Part shown: positions 34,902 through 43,946 of the stretch, in pieces | Layout: each line of letters starts with the position of its first letter | Position numbering within the stretch: the stretch's first letter is position 1 | From: an uncultured Veillonella sp. | GTDB taxonomy: Bacteria; Bacillota; Negativicutes; Veillonellales; Veillonellaceae | Length of the DNA: 64,000 nucleotides | Assembly (NCBI RefSeq): GCF_934230905.1 | Contig: NZ_CAKQFJ010000003.1 | Coordinates: 1 to 64,000, forward strand | Direction: 5' to 3' | The notes under the pieces: model-generated | Databases searched by the model: none | What the model was told of the DNA's origin: nothing | Seen by the model: only the letters and a program-made list of their open reading frames with translations | Program-made: the position numbers and the translations under genes

Positions 34902-36986
34902 TTATAAAATCCCTTTCTCAATAGTCATTAAATCTCCTTGTACTCCCTTTAAGAAACTACAAAATAACTCTATTTCTTCAATATATTTCATTATTTCACT
35001 ATTCTCTACTTTTATTTCATTAATCTCTTTCAATTCATTAATCTTATTCTCAACATTATTATTTAATTCAGACTTATACTCCTTAATTGCATGAGAGACA
35101 AAGTTATTCAACTCAGCTACTAATCTACCTCTTATCTCATCAAGTCTTTTATCAATATTATCAGAAAACTTTTTGAAATATTTTTTCTGGGAAAATCTTG
35201 ATTCATATTTTGCATCTGAAAAGGTTCCAGCCTCTTTTATTTTAATTAATTCTTGAGCATCTTCTTTACTTAAATTTTCAATATTTTCAAAGTTAATTGA
35301 TTCATAATCAGGCTTTATGAAATCAATCAGATTTAGATTTTCTGAGATTGATTCTAATAAAGCATTACAATCCTTTATCACATCTCGTTGAATTCTCTCA
35401 GAAATCTCTTTACATTCCTCTATAGTTTCTAATGAAAGAGATTTTAAACGATCAACAGAGCCTTCTTCCTCTGGGTTTAATAAAGCTTTATTACTTTTAT
35501 ACTCATGAACTATAGTATCAGCAGCCTTCTTTATTTTGCCATTTTCATCACCAATATAATTATTCTTAATATCTCCAGTACCACGCCAGATTCTATTTTC
35601 AATCCGCTCCTTCTCGGATTCTAATTCTTTTATTTTAGTCTCTATATCATTAGGATTCTTTACTTTTTTTCCCCAAGATTGAATCTGATCATCAAATTCT
35701 TGATATAATCCATCATATAAACGAATTATAGATTTTAAAACATCTTTTAATAATATATAATGCGACTTTCTCCCAAACTTTTCTAATAGACTATAAACAC
35801 TTCTAAATCTAGATTTGGACTCTAAGGAAGAAATAAAATCACTCATACTCCCATTTGCATATCCACCTATTGTATTGTAATACGATAGTTGTATAAAATC
35901 CTCCAGTTCTTTTGAGTCAATTAATTCTTTTACTTTATTATGTACATCGTTAATCGTCGCCAATGAGTTAAAAATCTTTGCTGAAATTTCAGCTTTACTA
36001 TCTACAAACAATATATTTTCTTTATTCAATTGCTTGAATTGCTTATAAGCTTCCTCTTGTAAACACATAAAATCATTTTCAGGCATTTGAGCTACACGAG
36101 TAAACACCAAAAAAAGTGCTTCTTTATTTCGTCCAATAATTGTATTATTCACAAATTGAGAAAACTGAGCTGACTCTATAGCTTGTCCAGTTATAGGTTT
36201 CAAAAAAATAATTGCGTTAGCATCTTTTATATACTTTGTTGTTACCTCAGAAACCCCACCTTTTGCACATACACCAGGACTATCTATAATTTCAATACCT
36301 TTTAATGACTCATTTAAAGGATAAAAAATCTCAATTTTAGTTACTATATTAAACCAATTATCTTTATGTTTATTTATATATTCTTTAATTTTATTGTTAT
36401 ATTTATCTAAAGATAACTGATAGATATTAGCAGCTTGAACTGACTCAGATGCAATCAAATTATCAATATCACTCTCCAGTATATTTATTTTTTTATTTTT
36501 ATTATTAGCCTTCCTACCTGCTTTTACTAATATTTCTTCATTAATTGTAGGCACAGGAATATCTCTATAATTATCATCTAATGCAGCATGTTTCCTCAAA
36601 AAAGATTTAACGGCTTCTGGTTCATTAACTACTTCTATCCTACCATCAGCATAAGTTGCAACCAGCTTAAATTTATTAGCATATTTTATTTCAAGTAAAA
36701 CACTAGTACACTGCTTCACATCTACAGGCAATAAATCTATGCCTAAATATGCATTAATAAATGTAGATTTCCCACTTTTCGCTTCTCCTGCTACTATGAT
36801 TTTAAACTTATCTTCTTTAATCTTCTCTATATCAGCCTGAATTTTATTTATAAGCCCCTCTTTTCTCTTCAATGGATTACTTATATTTATATTCTTATAA
36901 TATTCCAAAACCTCCTGCAAAAAAATTTCCATATCATTATAAATTGATAAAACTTCTTCTTTCTTTTTTTTATAACTAATTACCAT
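34902..36986 (-). CDS. Dynamin-like GTPase
   Basis: This 694-residue large GTPase starts at the ATG at 36986, with AAGGAG 9 bases upstream. The G domain has G1 GEAKSGKS (67-74), the G2 threonine in QCTSVL (near 94) and G3 DSPG (235-238). The usual G4 T/N-K-x-D is not clear (FTRVAQM). The distance from G1 to G3 is long, as in bacterial dynamin-like proteins. The C-terminal half is helical and rich in Lys/Glu, with coiled-coil stretches (ESEKERIENRIW, NKINELKEINEIK), fitting a stalk. No membrane helix is seen. Dynamins remodel membranes. It is the first gene of the six-gene island behind a consensus promoter. Confidence 0.85.
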   Translation of the reverse strand: MVISYKKKKEEVLSIYNDMEIFLQEVLEYYKNINISNPLKRKEGLINKIQADIEKIKEDKFKIIVAGEAKSGKSTFINAYLGIDLLPVDVKQCTSVLLEIKYANKFKLVATYADGRIEVVNEPEAVKSFLRKHAALDDNYRDIPVPTINEEILVKAGRKANNKNKKINILESDIDNLIASESVQAANIYQLSLDKYNNKIKEYINKHKDNWFNIVTKIEIFYPLNESLKGIEIIDSPGVCAKGGVSEVTTKYIKDANAIIFLKPITGQAIESAQFSQFVNNTIIGRNKEALFLVFTRVAQMPENDFMCLQEEAYKQFKQLNKENILFVDSKAEISAKIFNSLATINDVHNKVKELIDSKELEDFIQLSYYNTIGGYANGSMSDFISSLESKSRFRSVYSLLEKFGRKSHYILLKDVLKSIIRLYDGLYQEFDDQIQSWGKKVKNPNDIETKIKELESEKERIENRIWRGTGDIKNNYIGDENGKIKKAADTIVHEYKSNKALLNPEEEGSVDRLKSLSLETIEECKEISERIQRDVIKDCNALLESISENLNLIDFIKPDYESINFENIENLSKEDAQELIKIKEAGTFSDAKYESRFSQKKYFKKFSDNIDKRLDEIRGRLVAELNNFVSHAIKEYKSELNNNVENKINELKEINEIKVENSEIMKYIEEIELFCSFLKGVQGDLMTIEKGIL

Positions 36987-37032
36987 GTCTCCGTGCTCCT
37001 TCATATTAAATTCATGAATCTTCTATGGCTAA

Positions 37033-37061
37033 ATTATAAGTTACATAATACTATCAGTCAA
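37033..37061 (-). promoter_or_regulatory. Promoter of the six-gene island
   Basis: On the minus strand TTGACT (37061-37056) and TATAAT (37038-37033) are exactly 17 bases apart, 47 bases before the dynamin-like start and after the glmM terminator. It shows that the island is its own transcription unit. Confidence 0.8.
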
Positions 37062-37121
37062 TATGCTCTAGATTTGACGTGACAAAACTTACACATCTAT
37101 ATTTCATTAAACTTTATAAGT

Positions 37122-37180
37122 AAAAAATCCTGTATAGATGCTATCTCATCTTTTACAAAGATAGTACCTATACAGGATTT
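37122..37180 (-). terminator. Terminator after glmM
   Basis: AAATCCTGTATAG and CTATACAGGATTT form a 13-base outer stem with an inner GATAG/CTATC pair, followed on the minus strand by TTTTACTTA. It lies 20 bases after the glmM stop. Confidence 0.85.
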
Positions 37181-37201
37181 AATAAATTATATTTCTTAAT
37201 C

Positions 37202-38554
37202 TTATTCAGCCAACCCTTGTTCTCTTCCGATAATATCGGCAATTTCTTGACATAAGGATTGTAATGCTTCTTGGTCTGGACCTTCAGCCATTACGCGGAT
37301 GAGTGGTTCTGTACCGGATGCACGTACCAGTACGCGACCTTCGTCACCAAGTTCACCTTCAGCTGTTACGATAGCAGCTTTGATGATATCGTTTTCTTCC
37401 CAACCAGTCTTTGTAGCAACACGAACGTTCACAAGAACTTGTGGGTATTTTGTCATGATGCCAGCCAATTCAGAAAGTGGTTGGCCTTTTTCTTTTACAA
37501 GAGCCGCCACTTGAACAGCAGTCAACATGCCATCACCAGTTGTGTTATGATCGAGGAAAATAACGTGACCAGATTGTTCACCGCCAATGGAAAGGTCGTG
37601 TTCACGCATATATTCCAATACATAACGGTCACCAACAGCAGTGGAAACGGTTTTCATACCGAGTTCTTCAGCCGCTTTGTGGAAGCCGATATTACTCATA
37701 ACGGTACCAACTACAGTATCGCCTTTGAGTTTGCCTTCTTCTTTCAATTTTAGAGCACATAGTAGCATAATTTGGTCTCCATCGAGGACTTGACCTTTTT
37801 CGTCTACTAACAAGCAACGGTCAGCATCGCCATCATTGGCAATGCCTAAATCAGCATGGTGTTGTTGAACAGCTACTTGCAATCCTTCAATATGTGTAGA
37901 GCCACAGTGATGGTTAATATTCAATCCATCTGGATTTACATTGATATTGATTACTTTAGCACCAAGGCCAGACAAAATTTCTGGACCTACACTAGAAGCG
38001 GCACCATTAGCACCATCATAAACGATAGTCATACCTTCGAGGGATGTATCTATAGTATGGCGAACAAAGTGAGCATAGTGATGTGCAAGATTTGCATTAT
38101 ACTCTACATGACCAATGCCAGCACCTGTAGGACGAGGTAATTCATTATCTGCACTTTGACGTACATATACTTCTAATTGATCTTCCACTTCGTCTGGTAA
38201 TTTAAAGCCACTACCATCAAAAAATTTAATACCATTATCTGGGAATGGGTTATGAGATGCAGAAATAACAGCGCCCGCATCAAAGCCTTGTTGTTTTACT
38301 AGGTAGGCTACAGCAGGTGTAGGAATTACGCCTGCCATAACTACATTACCACCTACAGAACAAATACCAGATGCCAATGCACATTCCAACATGGATCCAG
38401 AGATACGCGTATCTCTACCAATTAAAAATGTAGGATGTTCTTTTTCTTTACCAAAATGTGTTGCTGCTGCACGTCCCAAATGGTATGCCAATTCAGGTGT
38501 TAAAAATTCATTAACAACGCCACGTACACCATCAGTACCAAATAATCGAGCCAT
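37202..38554 (-). CDS. glmM: Phosphoglucosamine mutase GlmM
   Basis: GlmM converts glucosamine 6-phosphate to glucosamine 1-phosphate on the route to UDP-GlcNAc. The 450-residue protein starts with LFGTDGVRGVVN, has the phosphoserine loop GAVISASHNPFPDNGIKFF (phosphoserine S100), the metal loop NDGDADRC and the sugar-binding GGEQSGHVIF, and ends with the phosphate-binding RASGTEPLIRVMAEG. It is the last gene of the cdaA-ybbR-oxidoreductase-glmM group, 130 bases after the oxidoreductase, and may also have its own promoter (TATAAT at 38607-38602). A terminator and the accessory island follow. Confidence 0.97.
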   Translation of the reverse strand: MARLFGTDGVRGVVNEFLTPELAYHLGRAAATHFGKEKEHPTFLIGRDTRISGSMLECALASGICSVGGNVVMAGVIPTPAVAYLVKQQGFDAGAVISASHNPFPDNGIKFFDGSGFKLPDEVEDQLEVYVRQSADNELPRPTGAGIGHVEYNANLAHHYAHFVRHTIDTSLEGMTIVYDGANGAASSVGPEILSGLGAKVININVNPDGLNINHHCGSTHIEGLQVAVQQHHADLGIANDGDADRCLLVDEKGQVLDGDQIMLLCALKLKEEGKLKGDTVVGTVMSNIGFHKAAEELGMKTVSTAVGDRYVLEYMREHDLSIGGEQSGHVIFLDHNTTGDGMLTAVQVAALVKEKGQPLSELAGIMTKYPQVLVNVRVATKTGWEENDIIKAAIVTAEGELGDEGRVLVRASGTEPLIRVMAEGPDQEALQSLCQEIADIIGREQGLAE

Positions 38555-38684
38555 ATTTTCCTCCGTCTACAAACGAATGTATTTCTATCTATGTTGTGTG
38601 TATTATATCACACGAGTTTGTACTATTTATAAAATCAAGTAGACTTTCACAAAATTGATACATATATATCTATGTATGAAAGTA

Positions 38685-40286
38685 TCAAGCATTAGGTTTA
38701 GCATACATGCTCATACAAGCAATTGCTGTTTCTGCACCATCTAAGGCAGCACTCATGATACCACCTGCATAGCCAGCACCTTCCCCCATTGGGTAAAAGC
38801 CACCCACCGTAGTGGATACACGATTATCATCACGGCCCATACGAAGAGGTGAGGATGTCCGTGTTTCAACGCCAGTCATGCAAATATCAGGATGATCAAA
38901 CCCTTTGATGCGGCGTCCCCAATACGGTAAAGCTCGCTCTAAAACAGCGGATACATACTCAGGTAAGCATTGATGCAAATCACAATCTACAATATGAGGC
39001 TCATAGCTATGAATAGTACTTTCAACAGATGGCGCATCAGATTGCCCCAAGAAAGCACCCACCGTTTGAGCTGGTGCATTGTAGTTTGAACCACCTAACT
39101 CATATGCTTTGCATTCCCATTCCCGTTGAAAAGCTACGCCATCTAATGGATGTGTGCCAAAATCATCAGGACCTACGTTCACGACGATAGCACTATTAGC
39201 CACGCCACTATCACGCGCATATAAGCTCATTCCGTTGGTTACAACCCCACCTGGTTCAGATGCAGATGCTACCACTTGTCCACCAGGACACATGCAGAAA
39301 CTATAAGCTGTACGCCCCGATTTCTTATCATGATATACCAAGGAATACTCCGCAGCACCTAGACCTAAGCTCTTCGGATCCACACCATACTGAGAATGAT
39401 CGATAACTTCTTGTGGATGTTCAATACGAACACCAATAGCAAATGGCTTAGCTATCATATCGATACCGCGTTTAAATAGCATCTCATATGTATCTCGGGC
39501 ACTATGACCAACGCCAGATAAAACCAACGTTGTATCAATACGCTCAGATCCATTCACCTCAATACCGACTATACGGCCATCATCAATGAATACATCTGTC
39601 ACTTTAGCACCGAAGCGTACCTCACCGCCCCACTCAATAATGCGCTCACGCATAGCTTTTACCATATGACGCAATTTATCTGTTCCTACATGAGGTTTAT
39701 GTTTATATAAGATTTCTTCAGGTGCACCAAACTCTACAAAATATTTAGAAATTTCATGCAACCGCGGATGTGTAACGCGAGTAGTCAACTTACCATCAGA
39801 AAATGTGCCGGCCCCACCTTCACCGAATTGAACATTCGATTCCGGTTTAAAGGATCCCGTTTTCCAAAATGTTTCCACATCCTTTGCACGCGTATCTACA
39901 TCCTGCCCTCGTTCCAACACGATAGGTCGATAGCCTTCACGGGCTAAATAAAAAGCAGCCATCATACCTGCTGGACCAAACCCCATGACAACAGGTCTAT
40001 GTGCGAGAGGTCTGTCACCAATTACAATCGGTTCAGGGTCCTCTGGTGTAAACAAGGTAACATCCTTTTGCTTACCTAATTTTTTAATAAGTTTTTCTTC
40101 ATGTTGCGCCTCTACAAAAAGAGTATATACAAATACAATGTTAGGTTTTTTACGTGCATCTACAGCCCGTCTCACAACATGTATCCTTTGTATATGCCCT
40201 TTTAATTGAGGGTATTTCTTTTCTACTATGTCTTCAATTGTAGCCTTTACAGTGACAGCTACGCGAAGATTTATTATTCTTATCAT
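38685..40286 (-). CDS. NAD(P)/FAD-dependent oxidoreductase (COG2509 type)
   Basis: This 533-residue flavoprotein belongs to the family annotated as FAD-dependent dehydrogenase of unknown substrate. An N-terminal domain of about 90 residues (with RIHVVRRAVDARKKPNIVFV) precedes the dinucleotide motif GFGPAGMMAAFYLAREG, then FGEGGAGTFSDGKLTTR, and a closing GEGAGYAGGIMSAALDG near the C-terminus. In Negativicutes and Clostridia it often sits with glmM. Here it follows ybbR by 2 bases, so it shares that operon. The reaction is not known. Confidence 0.8.
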   Translation of the reverse strand: MIRIINLRVAVTVKATIEDIVEKKYPQLKGHIQRIHVVRRAVDARKKPNIVFVYTLFVEAQHEEKLIKKLGKQKDVTLFTPEDPEPIVIGDRPLAHRPVVMGFGPAGMMAAFYLAREGYRPIVLERGQDVDTRAKDVETFWKTGSFKPESNVQFGEGGAGTFSDGKLTTRVTHPRLHEISKYFVEFGAPEEILYKHKPHVGTDKLRHMVKAMRERIIEWGGEVRFGAKVTDVFIDDGRIVGIEVNGSERIDTTLVLSGVGHSARDTYEMLFKRGIDMIAKPFAIGVRIEHPQEVIDHSQYGVDPKSLGLGAAEYSLVYHDKKSGRTAYSFCMCPGGQVVASASEPGGVVTNGMSLYARDSGVANSAIVVNVGPDDFGTHPLDGVAFQREWECKAYELGGSNYNAPAQTVGAFLGQSDAPSVESTIHSYEPHIVDCDLHQCLPEYVSAVLERALPYWGRRIKGFDHPDICMTGVETRTSSPLRMGRDDNRVSTTVGGFYPMGEGAGYAGGIMSAALDGAETAIACMSMYAKPNA

Positions 40287-40288
40287 AT

Positions 40289-41206
40289 CTATGCTTTTCT
40301 TTGTATATCTACTGTTACATGAACCGTAGTCACCTTACTTGTAAGACCATCAGGAATTACTAAATTATAGGTAGAATCGATAGGTGCTGTAGCATTACTA
40401 ATATCAATAGCTTCTGTTTTTAATTCAGAAACAGCATCCACCATTTCTTCACGTCCTGTAATTGTTATTTGTACAGGTTGAATCGTAATTCCTTTAACTT
40501 CATAGCCGTCCGCTACTTGACCTATAGTCGTCGCCGATACAGGTACAGCTTTATCTTTTCTAAGTAAGTTTAGTTCGTACTGTGCTTGACCTTGTGTTGG
40601 ACTGATATTCACACTAAGCACATTTCCCGCATTATCCCAAGCTTCTAAATCGGCTACAGCACTAAAGTTTTTAGTTTGTCCAGCTACATTAACCTTCATT
40701 ACTACACGTGTTGCTGCCATTACTTGTTGTTTACGACCAGATACCGTTACTTCCTTAGGAATCACTGTAACTGACTTCAAGGCTACATTATCTGGAATTT
40801 GACCTATTGGTACAATTTCAACAGGTAGTTTTTTTGATGCATATTCATCTACATTAATCGTTACCGTATCAGGCTTAACCTCTACTAACGTCATACCCGA
40901 TGGTGGATTAAAACGAATCGTTACATTATTTTGACCAGTGGTAACACCAGATGCATCAATATAGGCCTTAAGGTTTTCAGATTTTAAATTAATAATCGTA
41001 TCACGCGGTCCACTAAGCGTAACACGAACAAATTGTGGTGTATCTTCAATAATATAATTAGATGCTAAATTTTGCACCTGTACAGGTACCGTATAAGAAA
41101 CCTCCATCACAGGGTTTTGGTCACGCATGATGAAAAACCACATGACGATGGCTGCTAATAATGAAAGTATTTTTGCAGGCCAGTTACGTTTTAAGTGAAT
41201 CATCAT
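40289..41206 (-). CDS. YbbR/CdaR-domain regulator of c-di-AMP synthesis
   Basis: This 305-residue protein has one N-terminal membrane helix (ILSLLAAIVMWFFIMRDQ) and an extracytoplasmic region built of three YbbR repeats, each with a pattern like VPVQVQNLASNYIIEDTP or VPVSATTIGQVADGYEVKG. CdaR proteins bind and modulate the diadenylate cyclase CdaA across the membrane. The start at 41206 is preferred over the GTG at 41227 because GGGGTGG lies 6 bases upstream. It overlaps the cdaA stop by 4 bases, so the two are coupled. Confidence 0.88.
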   Translation of the reverse strand: MMIHLKRNWPAKILSLLAAIVMWFFIMRDQNPVMEVSYTVPVQVQNLASNYIIEDTPQFVRVTLSGPRDTIINLKSENLKAYIDASGVTTGQNNVTIRFNPPSGMTLVEVKPDTVTINVDEYASKKLPVEIVPIGQIPDNVALKSVTVIPKEVTVSGRKQQVMAATRVVMKVNVAGQTKNFSAVADLEAWDNAGNVLSVNISPTQGQAQYELNLLRKDKAVPVSATTIGQVADGYEVKGITIQPVQITITGREEMVDAVSELKTEAIDISNATAPIDSTYNLVIPDGLTSKVTTVHVTVDIQRKA

Positions 41207-42015
41207 CTCTTGCCACCCCATTTCCACATACTCGTAATATTTTGACGAGGTCTTTCCATAAATGTACGAAGAGCCTCTTTAATTTGGTCTTCTGGCAAAT
41301 GACGATAAATATGACCACCATATGTGTACGAAATAACGCCTGTTTCTTCACTGACAACAACGACAACAGCATCCGTTTGTTCAGATAAACCAATCGCTGC
41401 ACGGTGACGAGTACCAAGTTCAGTGCTCAATGTACGATCCTCTGTAAGTGGTAACAAACAACCTGCAGCCTGAATACGTCCATTACGAATAATCATGGCA
41501 CCATCATGAAGTGGCGTACTAGGAACGAAAATATTTTTAATCAGTTCCCGACTCAGTACCGCATCAACAATAATACCTGTATCGATAAAGTCATTTAATC
41601 CTACTTCACGTTCAAATACTATAAGAGCCCCCGTATGTTCACGAGACATCACACGAGCAGCAGCCATCACTTCATTGATGGCCATATCCATTTCTTCTTC
41701 GTTTACATTCTGTGCTTTACTAAAAATACGTCCCCGCCCCAATTGTTCTAAGGCACGGCGTAATTCTGGTTGAAATACGACAGGCAAAGCAAAGAGAATA
41801 ACCGTCATCCCCTGTTGAAGAATCCAGTTAATTACATACAAATTCATTACATGGCTTAATACATTCAAAATAGCCAAAAACAATAACCCTTTTAACAAGG
41901 CTACAGCTCGTGTATCCTTTAAGAGTTTATACATATAATAAATACCAATAGCAACCGTCAAGATGTCGATAACATCAAGGACCCTAAAGGTATGTATGAG
42001 AGCTTCAAAATGCAT
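41203..42015 (-). CDS. cdaA: Diadenylate cyclase CdaA
   Basis: CdaA makes c-di-AMP from two ATP at the membrane. The 270-residue protein has three N-terminal membrane helices, a short coiled linker and the DAC domain with the catalytic DGA (171-173) in STPLHDGAMIIRNGRI and the ATP-binding RHR (203-205) in LGTRHRAAIGLSEQTDA. AAGGAG precedes the ATG. It heads the operon cdaA-ybbR-oxidoreductase-glmM. This coupling of c-di-AMP synthesis with GlmM is a well-known arrangement in Firmicutes. Confidence 0.96.
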   Translation of the reverse strand: MHFEALIHTFRVLDVIDILTVAIGIYYMYKLLKDTRAVALLKGLLFLAILNVLSHVMNLYVINWILQQGMTVILFALPVVFQPELRRALEQLGRGRIFSKAQNVNEEEMDMAINEVMAAARVMSREHTGALIVFEREVGLNDFIDTGIIVDAVLSRELIKNIFVPSTPLHDGAMIIRNGRIQAAGCLLPLTEDRTLSTELGTRHRAAIGLSEQTDAVVVVVSEETGVISYTYGGHIYRHLPEDQIKEALRTFMERPRQNITSMWKWGGKR

Positions 42016-42039
42016 ATTCGCAACTCCTTATACAAAATA

Positions 42040-42073
42040 ATAAGGTACAACTATCATTTTAGCTGCACCTTAT
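42040..42073 (-). terminator. Terminator upstream of the cdaA operon
   Basis: ATAAGGTGCAGCT and AGTTGTACCTTAT form a 13-base stem with two G-T pairs on the minus strand, followed by TATTTTG. It closes the molybdenum hydroxylase gene cluster before cdaA. Confidence 0.65.
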
Positions 42074-42114
42074 ATTTTATCGTATTTTATGAGCACTGTA
42101 AATTTAAAACGAAG

Positions 42115-42429
42115 CTACACATTTTGTGTTTCAATCCACACATCCATGCAACCACCGCATACCATACCTTCTTTTACAGCTACATCATCATTTAGTTTTA
42201 CTTCAATACGTCGATGTTGTTCTTTTTTCTTCATAGAATCAATAGCACTTAAGCGTATTTCATTTTCAGCTCGACCTCCACCGATAGTACCAAAAATAGA
42301 TCCATCTGGAAATACGACCATCGAAGTACCTGCTTTACGAGGCGTAGAGCCAGCAGTATGAAGAATCGTAGCTACCGCTAGCGTTTCATTCGTGCGTTGA
42401 CTCAAATATTCTACAAACTCACGATTCAT
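42115..42429 (-). CDS. Small XdhC/CoxI-domain protein
   Basis: This 104-residue protein covers only the XdhC/CoxI N-terminal domain: TILHTAGSTPRKAGTSMVVF with the conserved S/T-P-R-K-x-G turn, FGTIGGGRAENEI, and the cysteine motif MVCGGCMDVWIE. In the usual XdhC maturation factor this domain and a Rossmann domain are on one chain; here the Rossmann part is a separate gene just upstream, and the two overlap. The ATG at 42429 has GAGAGTGG upstream. It is the last gene of the molybdenum hydroxylase cluster and probably helps insert or modify its cofactor. Confidence 0.85.
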   Translation of the reverse strand: MNREFVEYLSQRTNETLAVATILHTAGSTPRKAGTSMVVFPDGSIFGTIGGGRAENEIRLSAIDSMKKKEQHRRIEVKLNDDVAVKEGMVCGGCMDVWIETQNV

Positions 42430-43150
42430 GTGTTGCCACTCTCTTTCTACGTAAAAATTGACCTTGTTTACCACGTACGACTGCAAGATATTCACTTACA
42501 ATAGATAATGCAATTTCCTCTGGTGTTTGAGCACCAAGATCTAAACCAATAGGAGCATAAATCATGTCTAACTCTTCTTGCGTCCAACCTTTAGATTTTA
42601 AATTCTCCAATGCATAATGAATGCGTTGTTGACTACCCATAACGCCCATATAAGTAGGCAATCGATCTCTCAATTGTTCCAAGCACGTATTATCAAATTC
42701 ATGGGCTCTCGTAACAATAATAAAGCCATTATATTCATCAAGAGGTAACTTGTCTCTAAAATCATTCAAAGGCAAACATTTTCTTGTTACACGCTCATCA
42801 AAGAATTCAGGCACCACATACTCTGGACGATCATCAACTACTGTAACACGACAACCTATAAATAAAAGTAAGTCTGTAATAGCACGGCTCACATGGCCTG
42901 CCCCCAGTACAAGTACAGAGGGATCCTTTTCAACAGGTTCAACAAAACACTCTGTACTGCCAAACATACATAGAGCATTCGGCTTAATCGCCTTTGATGT
43001 AAAACCTTCTATTGCATCACCATATAAGACATCACCATCTTGAGTATAAATTGTCCTATCCCCTTGGCGAGGTCCCGATAAAACAGTCACCAAAAAGGTT
43101 GGTTCCATCACCTGTAGTCGGTCTTTCATAATATCATAAATGCTTTCCAT
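42419..43150 (-). CDS. XdhC-family Mo-cofactor maturation protein (Rossmann part)
   Basis: This 243-residue protein has the XdhC C-terminal Rossmann domain: VLVLGAGHVSRAITDLLLF, VVDDRPEYV, and the late YAPIGLDLGAQTPEEIALS signature. Its N-terminal 85 residues are a reduced CoxI-like part without the usual C-G-G-C motif, which is instead found in the next small gene. XdhC proteins bind the molybdenum cofactor and are needed for the sulfido (or selenido) ligand of molybdenum hydroxylases. The ATG at 43150 follows AGGAATAGAG; the start lies inside the 3' end of the YqeB-type gene. Confidence 0.88.
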   Translation of the reverse strand: MESIYDIMKDRLQVMEPTFLVTVLSGPRQGDRTIYTQDGDVLYGDAIEGFTSKAIKPNALCMFGSTECFVEPVEKDPSVLVLGAGHVSRAITDLLLFIGCRVTVVDDRPEYVVPEFFDERVTRKCLPLNDFRDKLPLDEYNGFIIVTRAHEFDNTCLEQLRDRLPTYMGVMGSQQRIHYALENLKSKGWTQEELDMIYAPIGLDLGAQTPEEIALSIVSEYLAVVRGKQGQFLRRKRVATHES

Positions 43151-43946
43151 CTCTATTCCTTTCATAGTCCCATGCAGTAACAGCCTCTAAAACACCGCCA
43201 CCAACAGCTAGGGATTTATCAGAAATACTATAACAATGAGACTCCTCACAACGAGCATCTACATCCGCTAATTTAAAATGATCAGATACAATGAGACCAC
43301 TTTTTAAAATACCTCGTAATATACCTGTAATTTTTGCACGTATTGGTTCTTCATCAACATAACCAATTACTTCATTAGCTTGTACCTCATCCCCAATATG
43401 GCGTTTTGCAGTAAACAATCCACTCTTTGGAGAATGTATCACACGTTCATGAGTATAACCACCTACGTTACCAGGGATTCCCGTGTTAGGTTCTGCTTCG
43501 CCATCATAAATACAACGGCCTAAATGATGACCACGCATAGTTTCAATCACTACATTCACATCACGACCTGCACTAAATCCAGGACCTACACCGATAACAA
43601 AAGGTGCATCGAGTCTCGTAGTCCCTAAGTTCTTTTTAGCCAAAATGGCATCGACAACAACATCTGGATGCAGTTGTTCTAATAGCTCTTCATAGGACGA
43701 TGTAACAACAGGAATCACTCCTTGTGCTAAAGTATCCTGAATTTCATCGATGCACACATGACGGACAACTAACCTTTCAAGAATCATTTCACCGCAATGA
43801 ACAGCATTGCCATAACTAACCTCTCTACGAATCATAGTAGGTATAGCTATTTCATTAACCACTACAGGGTACCCTGCACGTCTCAATCTATAAATAGCAC
43901 CGGAGGCGATGTCTCCGCCTCCGCGCACAAGTATTAAAGGTTTCAT
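43134..43946 (-). CDS. yqeB: YqeB/EF2563-family selenium-dependent molybdenum hydroxylase accessory protein
   Basis: This 270-residue protein has the opening LILVRGGGDIASGAIYRLRR, then VVDAILAKKNLGTTRLDAPF and VIGVGPGFSAGRDVNVVIET, which identify the EF2563/YqeB family. The family was linked by gene co-occurrence to selenium-dependent molybdenum hydroxylases; its chemistry is not settled. It overlaps mocA by 4 bases and the following xdhC gene by 17, so the maturation genes are one coupled unit. Its presence, with YqeC, argues that the hydroxylase carries labile selenium. Confidence 0.88.
   Translation of the reverse strand: MKPLILVRGGGDIASGAIYRLRRAGYPVVVNEIAIPTMIRREVSYGNAVHCGEMILERLVVRHVCIDEIQDTLAQGVIPVVTSSYEELLEQLHPDVVVDAILAKKNLGTTRLDAPFVIGVGPGFSAGRDVNVVIETMRGHHLGRCIYDGEAEPNTGIPGNVGGYTHERVIHSPKSGLFTAKRHIGDEVQANEVIGYVDEEPIRAKITGILRGILKSGLIVSDHFKLADVDARCEESHCYSISDKSLAVGGGVLEAVTAWDYERNRDGKHL

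Noticed and set aside
28196..37004. Prophage, integrative element or type VI secretion locus
   Set aside because: No integrase, terminase, capsid, tail, relaxase, VgrG, Hcp or sheath genes are seen; only six accessory genes are present.
37271..37753. Plus-strand open frame of 160 codons within glmM
   Set aside because: It is antisense to the conserved GlmM gene and has no recognisable protein features.
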